Below, in pieces: positions 1-9,082 of a DNA stretch of 64,000 bases. Origin of the DNA: Shewanella putrefaciens (GTDB lineage Bacteria > Pseudomonadota > Gammaproteobacteria > Enterobacterales > Shewanellaceae); assembly GCF_016406305.1 (NCBI RefSeq), contig NZ_CP066369.1:3924501-3988500 (forward strand), in the 5' to 3' direction. The number at the start of each line of letters is the position of its first letter. The first letter of the stretch is position 1. Under the pieces are notes generated by a model. It did not search any database. It saw nothing but the letters and a program-made list of their open reading frames with translations, and had not been told where the DNA came from. The position numbers and the translations under genes were made by a program.

Positions 1-6
1 AACTTT

Positions 7-545
7 CAACACAAAAGCGACAGGAGTTCACCTCCCCCTGCGAAGTTGCTGAAGGGCTTAGAAGACTCTTCATTGAAAGGATTGCGCGTGACGCAGATAG
101 GACGTCTGCGTAACTTTCGGGGAAGGGGCGAATGAAAATCGGTGATTTTCGCGCTTATGAACGAGAGGCAGGGACTGCCGAACTGGAGTGCTTTACATGG
201 ATGTAAAGCGTAGCTATCGGAAGCGTTAGCTATTTTCGAATAAGCACGAAGCCACTAACCAATGCATGTAACTTCGCTAGGGTGAGTGCTGCGTAGCAGC
301 GTTACGAACGAGAGCCATGGATGGCGAACTGGCAGTTAAACAAGGACGTTGTTCGACAAGGACTCTTGTTAAAAAAGAGGCAAAAGAGGAACAGGCGCTT
401 TTCCCCTTTTGGTCGACTCTTGATTAAAAAATCAGGGGGTGAAGCCCCACGACTTTGACTTTGATCTTGACTCTGATTTAAAAGCAAAAAAGAGTTATGC
501 CTGTCCGATCTTTTGCAATTTACTCCAACGCCCCGCGGCAACTTC
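7..545 (+). repeat. Mosaic intergenic repeat, copy R1
   Basis: No real gene is seen from 1 to 613; this stretch is a mosaic repeat. Bases 7-48 match 3058-3099 at 37 of 42 positions, 251-282 match 3210-3241, and the block around 410-465 (ending GGGGTGAAGCCCCACGACTTTG) recurs at 3290-3323, 34016-34063 and, inverted, near 1100. The GGGG-TGAAG-CCCC core is a small hairpin. Short open frames on both strands here are by-products of the repeat and are not called. The middle part (about 60-250 and 300-400) has no match elsewhere in the window. Confidence 0.7.
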
Positions 546-613
546 GCAGGGGATCTGTGTTATCTGTAGCTATCGTGTTAAAAATTTATATTTAATCATA
601 CTGTTATTAGTAT

Positions 614-1006
614 TTACAGCTTTTCAATTCCATTAAATGAAGCGGCCAATTGTTGAAGCTCACCCGTTTCATGAAGCCACAAATACACAGTGTCCAAAAT
701 CCGGCCTGATTCCTTGATAAAAACCATTTGGTCGCCTAACCCATTGCCCGCAATCGCGACCGCATTATCGGGGAAATGGTGAAACCCTTTGCACAACTCA
801 GTTTCATAAAGGATATGATTGCAAGTGCGGGAAATTCGTTTTCTATCAGAAGTATCTTTAATCGGATACAACTCCCAATCATCTTCTGCTGTAACGGCTT
901 CGCCACCATTATCCAATTTCATCGCTTCACGATATTCGCGTGGCAATGTTGCACCCAACTCTTGTTCAGTTAGGACTAATTGTTCTTCCGATAATTCAAA
1001 AGGCAT
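614..1006 (-). CDS. SMI1/KNR4 (SUKH) family protein
   Basis: A 130-residue soluble protein with SUKH superfamily hallmarks: the LP-x-E-Y pair at residues 21-25, NGG at 33-35, a DDWELYPI strand at about 42-49 and a GNGLGDQMVF strand near 87-96. SUKH proteins in bacteria are often immunity proteins for polymorphic toxins, but many stand alone with unknown roles. No toxin gene is visible within 1 kb. An AGGAG sits six bases before the ATG, fixing the start. The gene is isolated between two copies (R1, R2) of a mosaic repeat, as expected for a mobile accessory gene. Family assignment is fairly sure; an immunity role is inference. Confidence 0.75.
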   Translation of the reverse strand: MPFELSEEQLVLTEQELGATLPREYREAMKLDNGGEAVTAEDDWELYPIKDTSDRKRISRTCNHILYETELCKGFHHFPDNAVAIAGNGLGDQMVFIKESGRILDTVYLWLHETGELQQLAASFNGIEKL

Positions 1007-1084
1007 CAGCCTCTCCTTAGCTATTTAACTATCCTGACAATTTATTTATTGAGTAAACAATGTCTTGCCGCAAATTAGATTTCA

Positions 1085-1335
1085 TTCAAATCAAAGTCAA
1101 CGTCGTGGGGCTTCACCCCACACCCGACCAAGGAGGACTGCTCGTCCTATCCTCCTTGGATGCTCCAAGACGTCCCCCAACGGAGTTGAAAGCCCCTTGG
1201 GCATTTAGCGTCCTTATGCTATCGCGTCAGACGCTCATCCCTGATTCGACTGACGCTATCTCGGCATCCATGCCTCGCTCACGCAACGAACGCAAATGCC
1301 CTGCGGCAACTCCAAGGGGAGGGTGTAATCTTTAA
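1085..1335 (-). repeat. Mosaic intergenic repeat, copy R2 (inverted)
   Basis: Read on the minus strand, this stretch parallels copy R4 (33302-33545) almost throughout: the GTTGCCGCAGGGCATTTGCG block, the GAGCGTCTGACGCGATAGCAT block, the AAGGAGGATAGGACGAGCAG hairpin module and the GTGGGG-TGAAG-CCCCAC hairpin. An open frame on the plus strand across it is the kind of spurious small protein such repeats produce and is not called. The stretch from 1007 to 1463 holds nothing else recognisable; 1336-1463 is AT-rich spacer. Confidence 0.75.
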
Positions 1336-1463
1336 CATCAAATGTATGCCTATCCGTTCTTTGGCAACCGTGGATTACTTAATAAAAAACAGGAAATCGT
1401 AGCATTAATATATATCTGCTCGCTCTTTCTGATACTGCGTTCACTAAGATTTTTATAATGACT

Positions 1464-2753
1464 CTACTCTAACGGCTTTACTTTAATTTCATCTTCTGTT
1501 TCAATCTTTTTTTCTAAATTTTTAAATTGTTCAATTATTCTCTCTGCATCGACCTTGCCATATCGTACTCCCAAAAGTAATTTCATAACAGCTTCATTAT
1601 GCTTAAATAAGAGATGCTCGATAGCTTCTGCAGTTAATTCATAATTTAATTCAATATAAGATTTAGACTTATCACTTGACTCTCTAAGCTCTGAAATCAA
1701 ATTATTTAAATATTCTTTACACCTTTCTCTAACACTCGTTAGAATGATAAATACAAGCAAAATTATTAATAAAACAGATGTAAACAATTGAACAAAAGTA
1801 ACAGATCTAGCAATTCCAGAAGCAGCCACTATAGTTGAAATGCTAGAAGTCATTAATGTATTAAAGCTAAACCCAATAAAGTCGATTAAACTCGCATTAT
1901 CTACATTAACAAAATTCGTCTTGTCAATTCTGAACAATCCATAATAAAAAACACCAAATGAAATTACAGAAACGAAAAAAGTCCATATAAGTGAACTAAA
2001 AAAATATAGATCCATTTTTCTACTATCCATAACTTCTTGAAGTTTCACTATTGAAAAATGCATACATGTCGACAACATATACGTATGGAGCAGTGACTCG
2101 CCAAACTTCCTTTTATAATCTTCTGAATCAGTATTTTCACTAGGCTTTTCTTTAATAATACTGTCCTTTTGATATTCCCATATTTCTCTAACAGCATCTT
2201 TTAGAATAGTAAAAATTGATGGTGAAGAATATGCGGATCTTAACCTACTGATAAAGTGACTTACTAAATAAATAGCAACAGCCACCATGCTTATATGAAC
2301 TACATAATAGTCTAGCGGAGCCAGACAAACCAAGAAAACACAAATAATAATTACCACAAAAACGATAAAGCTTCGTTTGAATGTTTTTAATGACTGATAT
2401 ATTGCTGGGGAGAAAGCGATCACAACAGCCCAATTTTTAAAAAGAAACCTAGGCATTGTCCATAGTGACAAAATGAATGGATAAAATGCTATATATCCAA
2501 ATGTCTTCAATAAGATTTTAGATCCAAATGCAAGCCATGTAACTGCTACACTACCAAGTAACAACAGTACGTTATAATCAAATACGAATTGAAAAATTGG
2601 ATATTTAGAAACTAAAGCCACCCCTATATCAAAAATAAAAACTTCTGAAAAGATACACAACCAGGTAAATATAGAAACCATTTCCCTAAGTGTTTTTAAA
2701 ACCGTAAAAAAACTTTTAGATACTCTGCTTCCACTCTTTATTTCTTCATTCAT
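1464..2753 (-). CDS. Unknown multi-pass membrane protein, ion-channel-like C-terminal half
   Basis: A 429-residue, strongly AT-rich gene unlike its neighbours in base composition, suggesting horizontal origin. The N-terminal half has about six hydrophobic segments (residues 28-190), then a charged stretch (195-225). Near residue 255 a TM helix is followed by IDFIGFSFNTLMTSSIST, a basic-hydrophobic ARSVTFVQLF segment and another TM helix. This TM-pore-TM layout resembles two-TM potassium channel modules (Ion_trans_2), but TSSIST stands where the TVGYGD filter would be. The soluble tail (about 345-429) is helical and charged. It is flanked by mosaic repeats R2 and R3. I do not recognise a named family; the channel resemblance is by eye and weak. 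Confidence 0.6.
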   Translation of the reverse strand: MNEEIKSGSRVSKSFFTVLKTLREMVSIFTWLCIFSEVFIFDIGVALVSKYPIFQFVFDYNVLLLLGSVAVTWLAFGSKILLKTFGYIAFYPFILSLWTMPRFLFKNWAVVIAFSPAIYQSLKTFKRSFIVFVVIIICVFLVCLAPLDYYVVHISMVAVAIYLVSHFISRLRSAYSSPSIFTILKDAVREIWEYQKDSIIKEKPSENTDSEDYKRKFGESLLHTYMLSTCMHFSIVKLQEVMDSRKMDLYFFSSLIWTFFVSVISFGVFYYGLFRIDKTNFVNVDNASLIDFIGFSFNTLMTSSISTIVAASGIARSVTFVQLFTSVLLIILLVFIILTSVRERCKEYLNNLISELRESSDKSKSYIELNYELTAEAIEHLLFKHNEAVMKLLLGVRYGKVDAERIIEQFKNLEKKIETEDEIKVKPLE

Positions 2754-3057
2754 TATTTCACTGCATCCCTTTATAAATTAACAACATTAAAAATACTACA
2801 ACTCCCTCATAAACAACAAAAGTCTACAACAAAATAAGGGGGAATATTTATAATTTGCACTTTAAGTATTTTGTGCTGCATAACCCCTCAAATGAGGCTG
2901 TGCTGCTACCTCAGGAGCTAAACCACCTAATTCGGTTATACATTCTTACCGTTAGGTAAGATAAACAAATAATGTATCACCATTTACAGAATAACTCGCA
3001 ACAAAGATGTTACATATATCTTTTTTGAACCTGCAGTACTCTTTTAAGTTTCGCGGC

Positions 3058-3335
3058 CAACACTAAAGCAACAAAAGTTCACCTTCCCCTGCGAAGTTGT
3101 CGAAATACGCAGATAAAAATGCCGTGGCGACATCATGGATGATGGCGCAGGCTCGGGGGGACAGGGATGTCCCATCTGAGCCGTTAGGCAATTTTTATTG
3201 GAGTATGAGACCACTAACAAATGCATGTAACTTCGCTAGGGGCGTCTTGGAGAATCCAAGGAGGATAGGACGAGCAGTCCTCCTTGGTCGGGTGTGGGGT
3301 GAAGCCCCACGACTTTGATTTGAATTAAAAACTCA
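3058..3335 (+). repeat. Mosaic intergenic repeat, copy R3
   Basis: The region 2754-3357 carries no convincing gene: 2754-3050 is AT-rich spacer and the rest is repeat. Bases 3058-3099 and 3210-3241 match R1, while 3238-3330 (GGGGCGTCTTGGAG, then the AAGGAGGATAGGACGAGCAG hairpin module and the GTGGGG-TGAAG-CCCCAC hairpin) match R2, R4 and R5. R3 therefore joins modules that are apart in the other copies. Short frames at 3044-3226 (minus) and 3097-3318 (plus) lie inside it and are rejected as genes. Confidence 0.75.
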
Positions 3336-3357
3336 AACGAAGTTTGAGCACCGACTC

Positions 3358-3987
3358 CTACACTTGTGGTCTATTCAAATCAAACCTTTGATCTTCGGAG
3401 ATCCCATAGTACGCCGATGGGCCGCCAGCTCGCAGTACTGGTTCGGCGAGGGCGGTTTGATACACGCCTTCGCTGTCGAGTAAATGCTTGGCAATATGCA
3501 CGGCAACCACTTCACCTAACACTAACCAAGTATCGATCTTGTCGCCATTAGCGGCTGTTAACTGGATGCATTGGGACAATTTGCATTCGAAGTTCACTGG
3601 GCTTTCAGCCACTAAGTCTGCCTTAACAATGGTGCCTGCTTTAGCCGTGAGTCCGGCAAAGCTAAACTCATCTTGACCGCGTGGCAGCATGGCGGAGGTT
3701 TGATTCATTTTATCAGCTAAGCCGCGAGTGGTGAGGTTCCACACAAATTCGCCTGTTTCGACAATATTGGCGACACTATCTTTCCAGCCTGTGCTGGCAA
3801 AGCCGATGATGGGCGGTTTGTAGTTGAAACAATTGAAAAAGCTGTAAGGGGCAAGATTACGCTGCCCCAGTGCATTGCGGGATGAAATCCAACCTATGGG
3901 TCTTGGGGCGACAATAGCATTAAGCGGATCATGAGCGAGACCATGGCCTTTGCTCGGCTCGTAAAAATAGCGGTTATCAGCTGTCAT
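3358..3987 (-). CDS. Flavin reductase-like (FMN-binding split barrel) protein
   Basis: A 209-residue protein of the flavin reductase-like domain family. Diagnostic features are the IVAPRPIGWISS strand, the NLAPYSFFNCFNYKPPIIGFAS segment that contacts FMN, and NIVETGEFVWNLTT. Members bind FMN non-covalently and include NAD(P)H-flavin oxidoreductases and many of unknown substrate. An upstream in-frame ATG exists at 4011, but AAGGA lies six bases before the ATG at 3987, so the shorter form is chosen. It is monocistronic, with the accessory repeat region downstream and cti divergent upstream. Family is secure; the physiological reaction is not known. Confidence 0.85.
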   Translation of the reverse strand: MTADNRYFYEPSKGHGLAHDPLNAIVAPRPIGWISSRNALGQRNLAPYSFFNCFNYKPPIIGFASTGWKDSVANIVETGEFVWNLTTRGLADKMNQTSAMLPRGQDEFSFAGLTAKAGTIVKADLVAESPVNFECKLSQCIQLTAANGDKIDTWLVLGEVVAVHIAKHLLDSEGVYQTALAEPVLRAGGPSAYYGISEDQRFDLNRPQV

Positions 3988-4263
3988 ACTTGATCCTTTT
4001 GTTATTGCCACATTGTGATTGCCACATGGGTATTACTACAACCATGACTTGAGCGATTAACACAGCCATCACTGGCACACTTTTATGGTCGCTATCTTAC
4101 CTAAGTTCCGCGTCCGTCGCCAAAACTCAGCGGCATAAGTTAAGCACGTCCTAGGATAAAATCAGGCTGCAAATTTTAGATCCCATATACTCTTCTGTTA
4201 AAGTGATGCTTATCAGTGAGCTAAATGGCTAACGCTGTTGGGTGGCGAATCAAGGAGTCGTGA

Positions 4264-6657
4264 ATGGACGCGATAAAAAGAATATGGAAAAAGCTGTTAT
4301 TGACCACAGTGCTGTTGGTGACGGGATGTGCCAGCGTAGCGCAAATTGATTTCAATGCGCTGTTTGGCACTAGCTCACCGCAAAAGCGCGTCGAGAATGC
4401 GCAGCTTAACGGCCAATTTATTCAACAGGCCGAGTTTGTGCACACACAAGTTGAGCCAATTCTCAATAGCCGCTGCGTGGTATGCCATGCCTGCTATGAT
4501 GCCCCCTGCCAGCTCAAAATGACCTCAAGCGAAGGCATAGAACGCGGGGCGAGTAAAGAAAAAGTCTATCAAGGCACACGCTTAGTCGCTGCCACACCTA
4601 ATCGCTTATTTGTCGATGCCTTTACCCCAGAAGCTTGGCGTCAACGCGGATTTTACCCCATGCTAAACGAGCGCGATCAAACCCCAGAAGCCAATACCCA
4701 AGCCTCAGTATTGGCCAGAATGCTCACGCTTAAGCAAATGCATCCCCTGCCTGAAGATAAGATTTTAGATAAGCGTTTTGATTTCAGCCTAGACAGAGTT
4801 CAGCAATGCGCCAACCTAGAGGAAATGGACAAATACGAGCAAAGCCAACCGTTTGCGGGTATGCCCTACGGCTTGCCAGCACTGAATGCGAATGAACATC
4901 AAGTGTTGATGCATTGGCTCGAACAAGGTGCGCCATTGCCGTTCGCGCCATCACTTGCCCCTGAATTTATAACGGAAATCACCCATTGGGAGCAATTCTT
5001 AAACGGCGACAGTTTAAAAAGCCAATTAAGCGCACGCTACATCTACGAGCATTTGTTTGCCTTCCACTTATATTTTGAATCTTTAAATCAGCCGAACGCC
5101 CAACCTCTATTTTTCGAATTAGTCCGTTCGAGGACGCCGCCGGGGCAAGCGCTGGATATTATCGCCTCCCGTCGTCCCTTCGACGATCCAAAGGTGGAAC
5201 GTGTGTATTACCGTTTTCGACCTTATCGGGCAACCATAGTCGACAAAACCCACATCCCCTACGCCTTAAATTCTGGCTTGCTACATGACTGGCAGCAATG
5301 GTTTATCGATGCGGATTACTCAGTGACTCAGCTGCCGAGCTACCAGCCGAGCATTGCAGCCAATCCCTTAGAAGCCTTTATTCAAATTCCTGCCGGCGCA
5401 CGCTATCGCTTTATGCTGACCCGCGCTCAAGACACCATTATGGGCTTTATCAAAGGCCCAGTGTGCCGTGGTCAGGTGGCGCTCAATGTGATTAACGACA
5501 GATTCTGGGTGTACTTTGTTACCCCAGATTATATGGACGACACGGATTTTAGGACCTTCTACCAATCCCAAATTGAAAACCTACGTATGCCAGCGGAGGA
5601 GGAAAGTACGGCACTCGCCGTAACTTGGGTAAAATATGCCGCCAAGCAAGGCAAGTATATGCGGGCGCGTAATCAGTTCTTGAACGAGAAGTTCAAAAAC
5701 GGCCAACACCTCACTATCGACGGTCTCTGGGATGGCGACGACAACAATGACAATGCTAGCCTGACAGTGTTTCGCCACTTCGATAATGCCACTGTAGTCA
5801 AAGGCTTAGTCGGCGAACCGCCCAAAACCGCTTGGATTATCGATTACGCCTTACTGGAGCGTATCCACTATTTACTGGTCGCGGGTTTCGATGTGTATGG
5901 TAACTACGGCCACCAGCTATTAACTCGCTTATATATGGATTTTTTACGCATGGAGGGGGAATCAAATTTCCTGACCTTGTTACCGCAGGAGGAAAGACGC
6001 AAACAATTTAGTGATTGGTATCAAGGGGCTGGCACTCAGCTCACGGCGTTTATCGCGGGGGATATCAACACCTTTAATCAGCCAACGGGCGTGCTCTACT
6101 ATAGCGACGACCTCAAGGGCGAACTGTATCAAAAACTCGGGCAGAAGGTCGCTAAGGTTCAGCCGAATCGATATCAAATAGAAAACAGTCACTTGCAAGC
6201 CAACAGCAAGGCGCTGTTACAGGCATTAGGTCGATTAAAAGGTACGCAAGCGACCCTGTTACCTGAGCTGACGATGATCATGGTCGAGCCTGAAAAAGCG
6301 GGTAAAGCTGAAGTTTTTACCTTAGTTCGCAATAGCGCCCATCGTAATATTTCGAGTCTCTTTAATGAGGCCAGTAACCGCGAACCCGCTAAAGATGATG
6401 TCACTTTAGTGCATGGCTTATTGGGCAGTTATCCTGAGGCATTTTGGCGAGTGAAAGAACAGGATTTGCCTAACGTCGTGGCGACAGTAGAGCAAATGCA
6501 AACCGAGAAAGACTATGAGGCACTGTTAGATATGGTGGGTGTACGCCGTACTGATCCGAAGTTTTGGGCCTTTAGTGACGAACTCAATCAGATCTTTTTC
6601 GACAATCACCCGATAGAAAGCGGTTGGCTGGATTATAACCGCCTGCAAAATCGTTAA
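4264..6657 (+). CDS. cti: Fatty acid cis/trans isomerase (Cti)
   Basis: A 797-residue periplasmic enzyme that converts cis-unsaturated acyl chains of membrane phospholipids to the trans form, stiffening the membrane under solvent or heat stress. The N-terminus is a lipoprotein-type signal (basic MDAIKRIWKK, hydrophobic core, lipobox VTGC with Cys22). A single c-type heme motif CVVCH lies at residues 71-75, followed by further cysteines at 77 and 82, a pattern typical of Cti. Length matches the family. AAGGAG precedes the ATG by six bases. It stands alone, with a shared terminator separating it from the convergent peptidase gene. Confidence 0.92.
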   Translation: MDAIKRIWKKLLLTTVLLVTGCASVAQIDFNALFGTSSPQKRVENAQLNGQFIQQAEFVHTQVEPILNSRCVVCHACYDAPCQLKMTSSEGIERGASKEKVYQGTRLVAATPNRLFVDAFTPEAWRQRGFYPMLNERDQTPEANTQASVLARMLTLKQMHPLPEDKILDKRFDFSLDRVQQCANLEEMDKYEQSQPFAGMPYGLPALNANEHQVLMHWLEQGAPLPFAPSLAPEFITEITHWEQFLNGDSLKSQLSARYIYEHLFAFHLYFESLNQPNAQPLFFELVRSRTPPGQALDIIASRRPFDDPKVERVYYRFRPYRATIVDKTHIPYALNSGLLHDWQQWFIDADYSVTQLPSYQPSIAANPLEAFIQIPAGARYRFMLTRAQDTIMGFIKGPVCRGQVALNVINDRFWVYFVTPDYMDDTDFRTFYQSQIENLRMPAEEESTALAVTWVKYAAKQGKYMRARNQFLNEKFKNGQHLTIDGLWDGDDNNDNASLTVFRHFDNATVVKGLVGEPPKTAWIIDYALLERIHYLLVAGFDVYGNYGHQLLTRLYMDFLRMEGESNFLTLLPQEERRKQFSDWYQGAGTQLTAFIAGDINTFNQPTGVLYYSDDLKGELYQKLGQKVAKVQPNRYQIENSHLQANSKALLQALGRLKGTQATLLPELTMIMVEPEKAGKAEVFTLVRNSAHRNISSLFNEASNREPAKDDVTLVHGLLGSYPEAFWRVKEQDLPNVVATVEQMQTEKDYEALLDMVGVRRTDPKFWAFSDELNQIFFDNHPIESGWLDYNRLQNR

Positions 6658-6662
6658 TGAAA

Positions 6663-6686
6663 AAGGGGAACGCTAGCGTTCCCCTT
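6663..6686. terminator. Bidirectional terminator between cti and pepO
   Basis: Perfect inverted repeat with arms AAGGGGAACG / CGTTCCCCTT and a CTAG centre, six bases after the cti stop and ahead of the convergent peptidase stop. A-runs before and T-containing sequence after allow it to serve both genes. Confidence 0.8.
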
Positions 6687-6709
6687 GCTTTCAAATCAAC
6701 CCAATAAAC

Positions 6710-8824
6710 TTACCAGATCTTAACGCGATCCTCTGGCGCTAAATACAGCTTGTCGCCAGGCTTCACATTGAATGCTGTGTACCAGGCATCTAAGTTACGC
6801 ACCGTTAGCGCGCGGTACATGCCAGGTGCATGGCCATCGGTGGCGACGCGGGCACGCAGGGCTTCATCACGCATCTTTGTTGCCCAAGTTTGCGCAAAGC
6901 CGATAAAGAAGCGTTGATCGCCCGTAAAACCGCCAATCACTGGGGCATCTTTCCCTTGAAGGGAGGCGTGGTAGGCATCATAGGCGGCGGCTAAACCTGC
7001 CACGTCGGCAATATTTTCACCTAAGGTCAGCTTGCCATTCACATGCAGATCGGGGAAGGGTGCATAGGTATCAAACTGCTTCGCCAGTGCCTCACCTTGT
7101 TTGGCAAACTGGGCAAAATCCGCTGGAGTCCACCAGTTACGCATCGCGCCCGTCGAGTCAAAGGCCGCGCCATTGTTATCGAAGCTATGGCTGATCTCAT
7201 GGCCAATCACGGCGCCAATCGCACCATAGTTATAGGCGGCATCGGCCTTAGCATCGAAGAATGGCGGCTGTAAAATCCCCGCGGGGAAGTTAAGCGCATT
7301 CTGCACGGGCAAGTTGACCGCGTTAACCACTTGCGGCGTCATCCACCACTCGCCCTTATCCATTGGATTACCAATCTTGGCTAACTGGTGGCTGTACTCT
7401 ACTTTTTCACCATTGATGGCATTAGCGTAGGCATTGGTTGGCGAAACAGTATAGGCATCGTAATTGCGCCACTTATCGGGATAACCCACGCCAACGGCCA
7501 TAGTGTTTACTTTGGCGAGGGCTTCTTTTTTAGTGGCGGGGTCCATCCAATCGAGGGCGGCAACTCGTTTACCAAAGGCAAGCACAATATTGTCCACCAT
7601 AGTGCTCACTTCCGCCTTGGCCGAAGCAGGGAAATATTGCTCGGCATAGGCTTGGCCTACGGCATCACCTAGGTATTCATCGAGCGCAGCTAAGGCACGC
7701 TTATCGCGGCTACGCTGCTCTGGCGTACCAGACAGCTTAGTGCCATTAAAGGCAAACGCCGTATTGTCGATAGTCGATGGCAACACATCGGCATGGCTAT
7801 TGATATGATGGAACACTAACCAATCTTTCCATGCATCTAAGGGCTCAGATGCCACTAGGGCCGAGAGTCCTGTCATCGCCGCGCCATGGTAAGCGGCAAA
7901 TTTAGGTTGTTCACTGAGCTGCGCAGCCCCTAAAAAGGCGGTCCAATCGATACCCGGTGCCTTAGCATCAAAGTCGGCACGGCTCCAAACTGCCGCGGCT
8001 TTAGTAAAATCTTCACTGTCTGCACGGCTGGTGTGGGCGCTCGCTATCTTATGCTCAAGGGCAAAAATACGATCGGCGCGTGTAGCGGCATCACTTATGC
8101 CCGCATCCTTGAGTAGGGCTTCAATATAAGCACGGTAAGCGGTGCGGATCTCAACCATTTTAGGATCGGCGGATAGGTAATATTCGCGCTCCGGTAGCCC
8201 TAAACCCCCCTGTAAAAAATAGGGTAAGACTTCGCCCGGTGTCGCTAGGCCTTGGGTGACGAAAATCCCAAACAGGTTTTCAGTATAAAAATCAGTCGCA
8301 TTAAGCGGGTCAACATCGGCGCGCAGGTTTTGGCCTAATACCGCAGACAGATCTTGTTTGCTCGCAATGGCCTCATAACGGGCTAAATCGGCCTCGGCGG
8401 GTTTCATCCCCGCGGCATCAATGGCGGCGGTATCTGTGTAAGCCTTGTAGAAGTTGGCAATACGGGCGGCGTCGCTGCCAGTCGCATGTTCGGCCTTAAC
8501 CAACTCGGCAATCAGGCTAGTCTTATGTTTTTCAGTCTCTTGGAACGCGACTAAAAATGCCCCAGTGCTTGAGCGATCGGCTGGGATTTCAGTGGTTTTC
8601 ATCCACTCGCCGTTGGCATAGGCATAAAAATCATCGCCGGGTTTTACCGTGGCAGTCATAGCGGCGACATTAATGCCAATCGGCATTTGGGCCACGACGG
8701 CTTCCGTCTTTGGGGCGGTATCGCTGGTTTTTGCCGTATTGTCTTGACTGTTATCACCACAAGCAGTGAGTCCTGCCAGCACAGTTGTAGACAATAGCAG
8801 CGCGGGGATCAGGCGGTCCGTCAT
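6710..8824 (-). CDS. pepO: M13 family zinc metallopeptidase, PepO-type lipoprotein
   Basis: A 704-residue neprilysin-family endopeptidase acting outside the cytoplasm. The signal peptide ends in LTAC (Cys about 22), so it is probably a lipoprotein. The zinc motif HEISH is at residues 542-546, with the downstream ligand Glu603 in GENIADVAG. The usual M13 N-terminal helical domain (GDDFYAYANGEWMKTTEIP near residue 63) and the substrate-binding NAFNFPAGILQPPFFD-like segment just before HEISH are present. Full length for the family. The gene is monocistronic and converges on cti. Confidence 0.9.
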   Translation of the reverse strand: MTDRLIPALLLSTTVLAGLTACGDNSQDNTAKTSDTAPKTEAVVAQMPIGINVAAMTATVKPGDDFYAYANGEWMKTTEIPADRSSTGAFLVAFQETEKHKTSLIAELVKAEHATGSDAARIANFYKAYTDTAAIDAAGMKPAEADLARYEAIASKQDLSAVLGQNLRADVDPLNATDFYTENLFGIFVTQGLATPGEVLPYFLQGGLGLPEREYYLSADPKMVEIRTAYRAYIEALLKDAGISDAATRADRIFALEHKIASAHTSRADSEDFTKAAAVWSRADFDAKAPGIDWTAFLGAAQLSEQPKFAAYHGAAMTGLSALVASEPLDAWKDWLVFHHINSHADVLPSTIDNTAFAFNGTKLSGTPEQRSRDKRALAALDEYLGDAVGQAYAEQYFPASAKAEVSTMVDNIVLAFGKRVAALDWMDPATKKEALAKVNTMAVGVGYPDKWRNYDAYTVSPTNAYANAINGEKVEYSHQLAKIGNPMDKGEWWMTPQVVNAVNLPVQNALNFPAGILQPPFFDAKADAAYNYGAIGAVIGHEISHSFDNNGAAFDSTGAMRNWWTPADFAQFAKQGEALAKQFDTYAPFPDLHVNGKLTLGENIADVAGLAAAYDAYHASLQGKDAPVIGGFTGDQRFFIGFAQTWATKMRDEALRARVATDGHAPGMYRALTVRNLDAWYTAFNVKPGDKLYLAPEDRVKIW

Positions 8825-9039
8825 AGAGAGTTCCTCGTTTTTATTGTATTTATGGTGGTATTGATTAATACGAAGGGAATCAAAGGGGTGATTCGGTTCA
8901 ATTAATGGGTAAGCAGTCTAATACCTATTAGAGCAAATATCTAATCTGTTCACGCTATCCCAAGGGCAGATATTTATGCCTCATACTCAGCAAAAATCCT
9001 GTGGTTGATGGCTCAATCGGTTAGATTACAAGCGCAAAA

Positions 9040-9061
9040 AAGCCGACGCTGTGGCCGGCTT
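9040..9061 (-). terminator. Terminator of the CadC-like regulator gene
   Basis: On the minus strand AAGCCG...CGGCTT forms a stem about 22 bases after the regulator stop and is followed by a run of six T. This fits an intrinsic terminator for the leftward gene. Confidence 0.75.
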
Positions 9062-9082
9062 AGATAGATTGAATCGCTGCAT

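Noticed and set aside
614..1006. Toxin-immunity module
   Set aside because: The SUKH fold alone does not prove immunity and no toxin gene or Rhs/CdiA tail is visible nearby.
1060..1335. Open frame of 91 codons on the plus strand ending in a SMPRSRNERKCPAATPRGG-type sequence, and its relative at 33108-33461
   Set aside because: Both lie inside the mosaic repeat, follow its copies rather than a gene boundary and contain no domain; they are by-products of a non-coding repeat.
3170..3241. GCCGTTAGGC and CACTAAC in copy R3 as a possible integron attC site
   Set aside because: GTTAGGC fits the GTTRRRY core, but the partner does not fit RYYYAAC, the spacing and folding are wrong, and other copies lack the pair.
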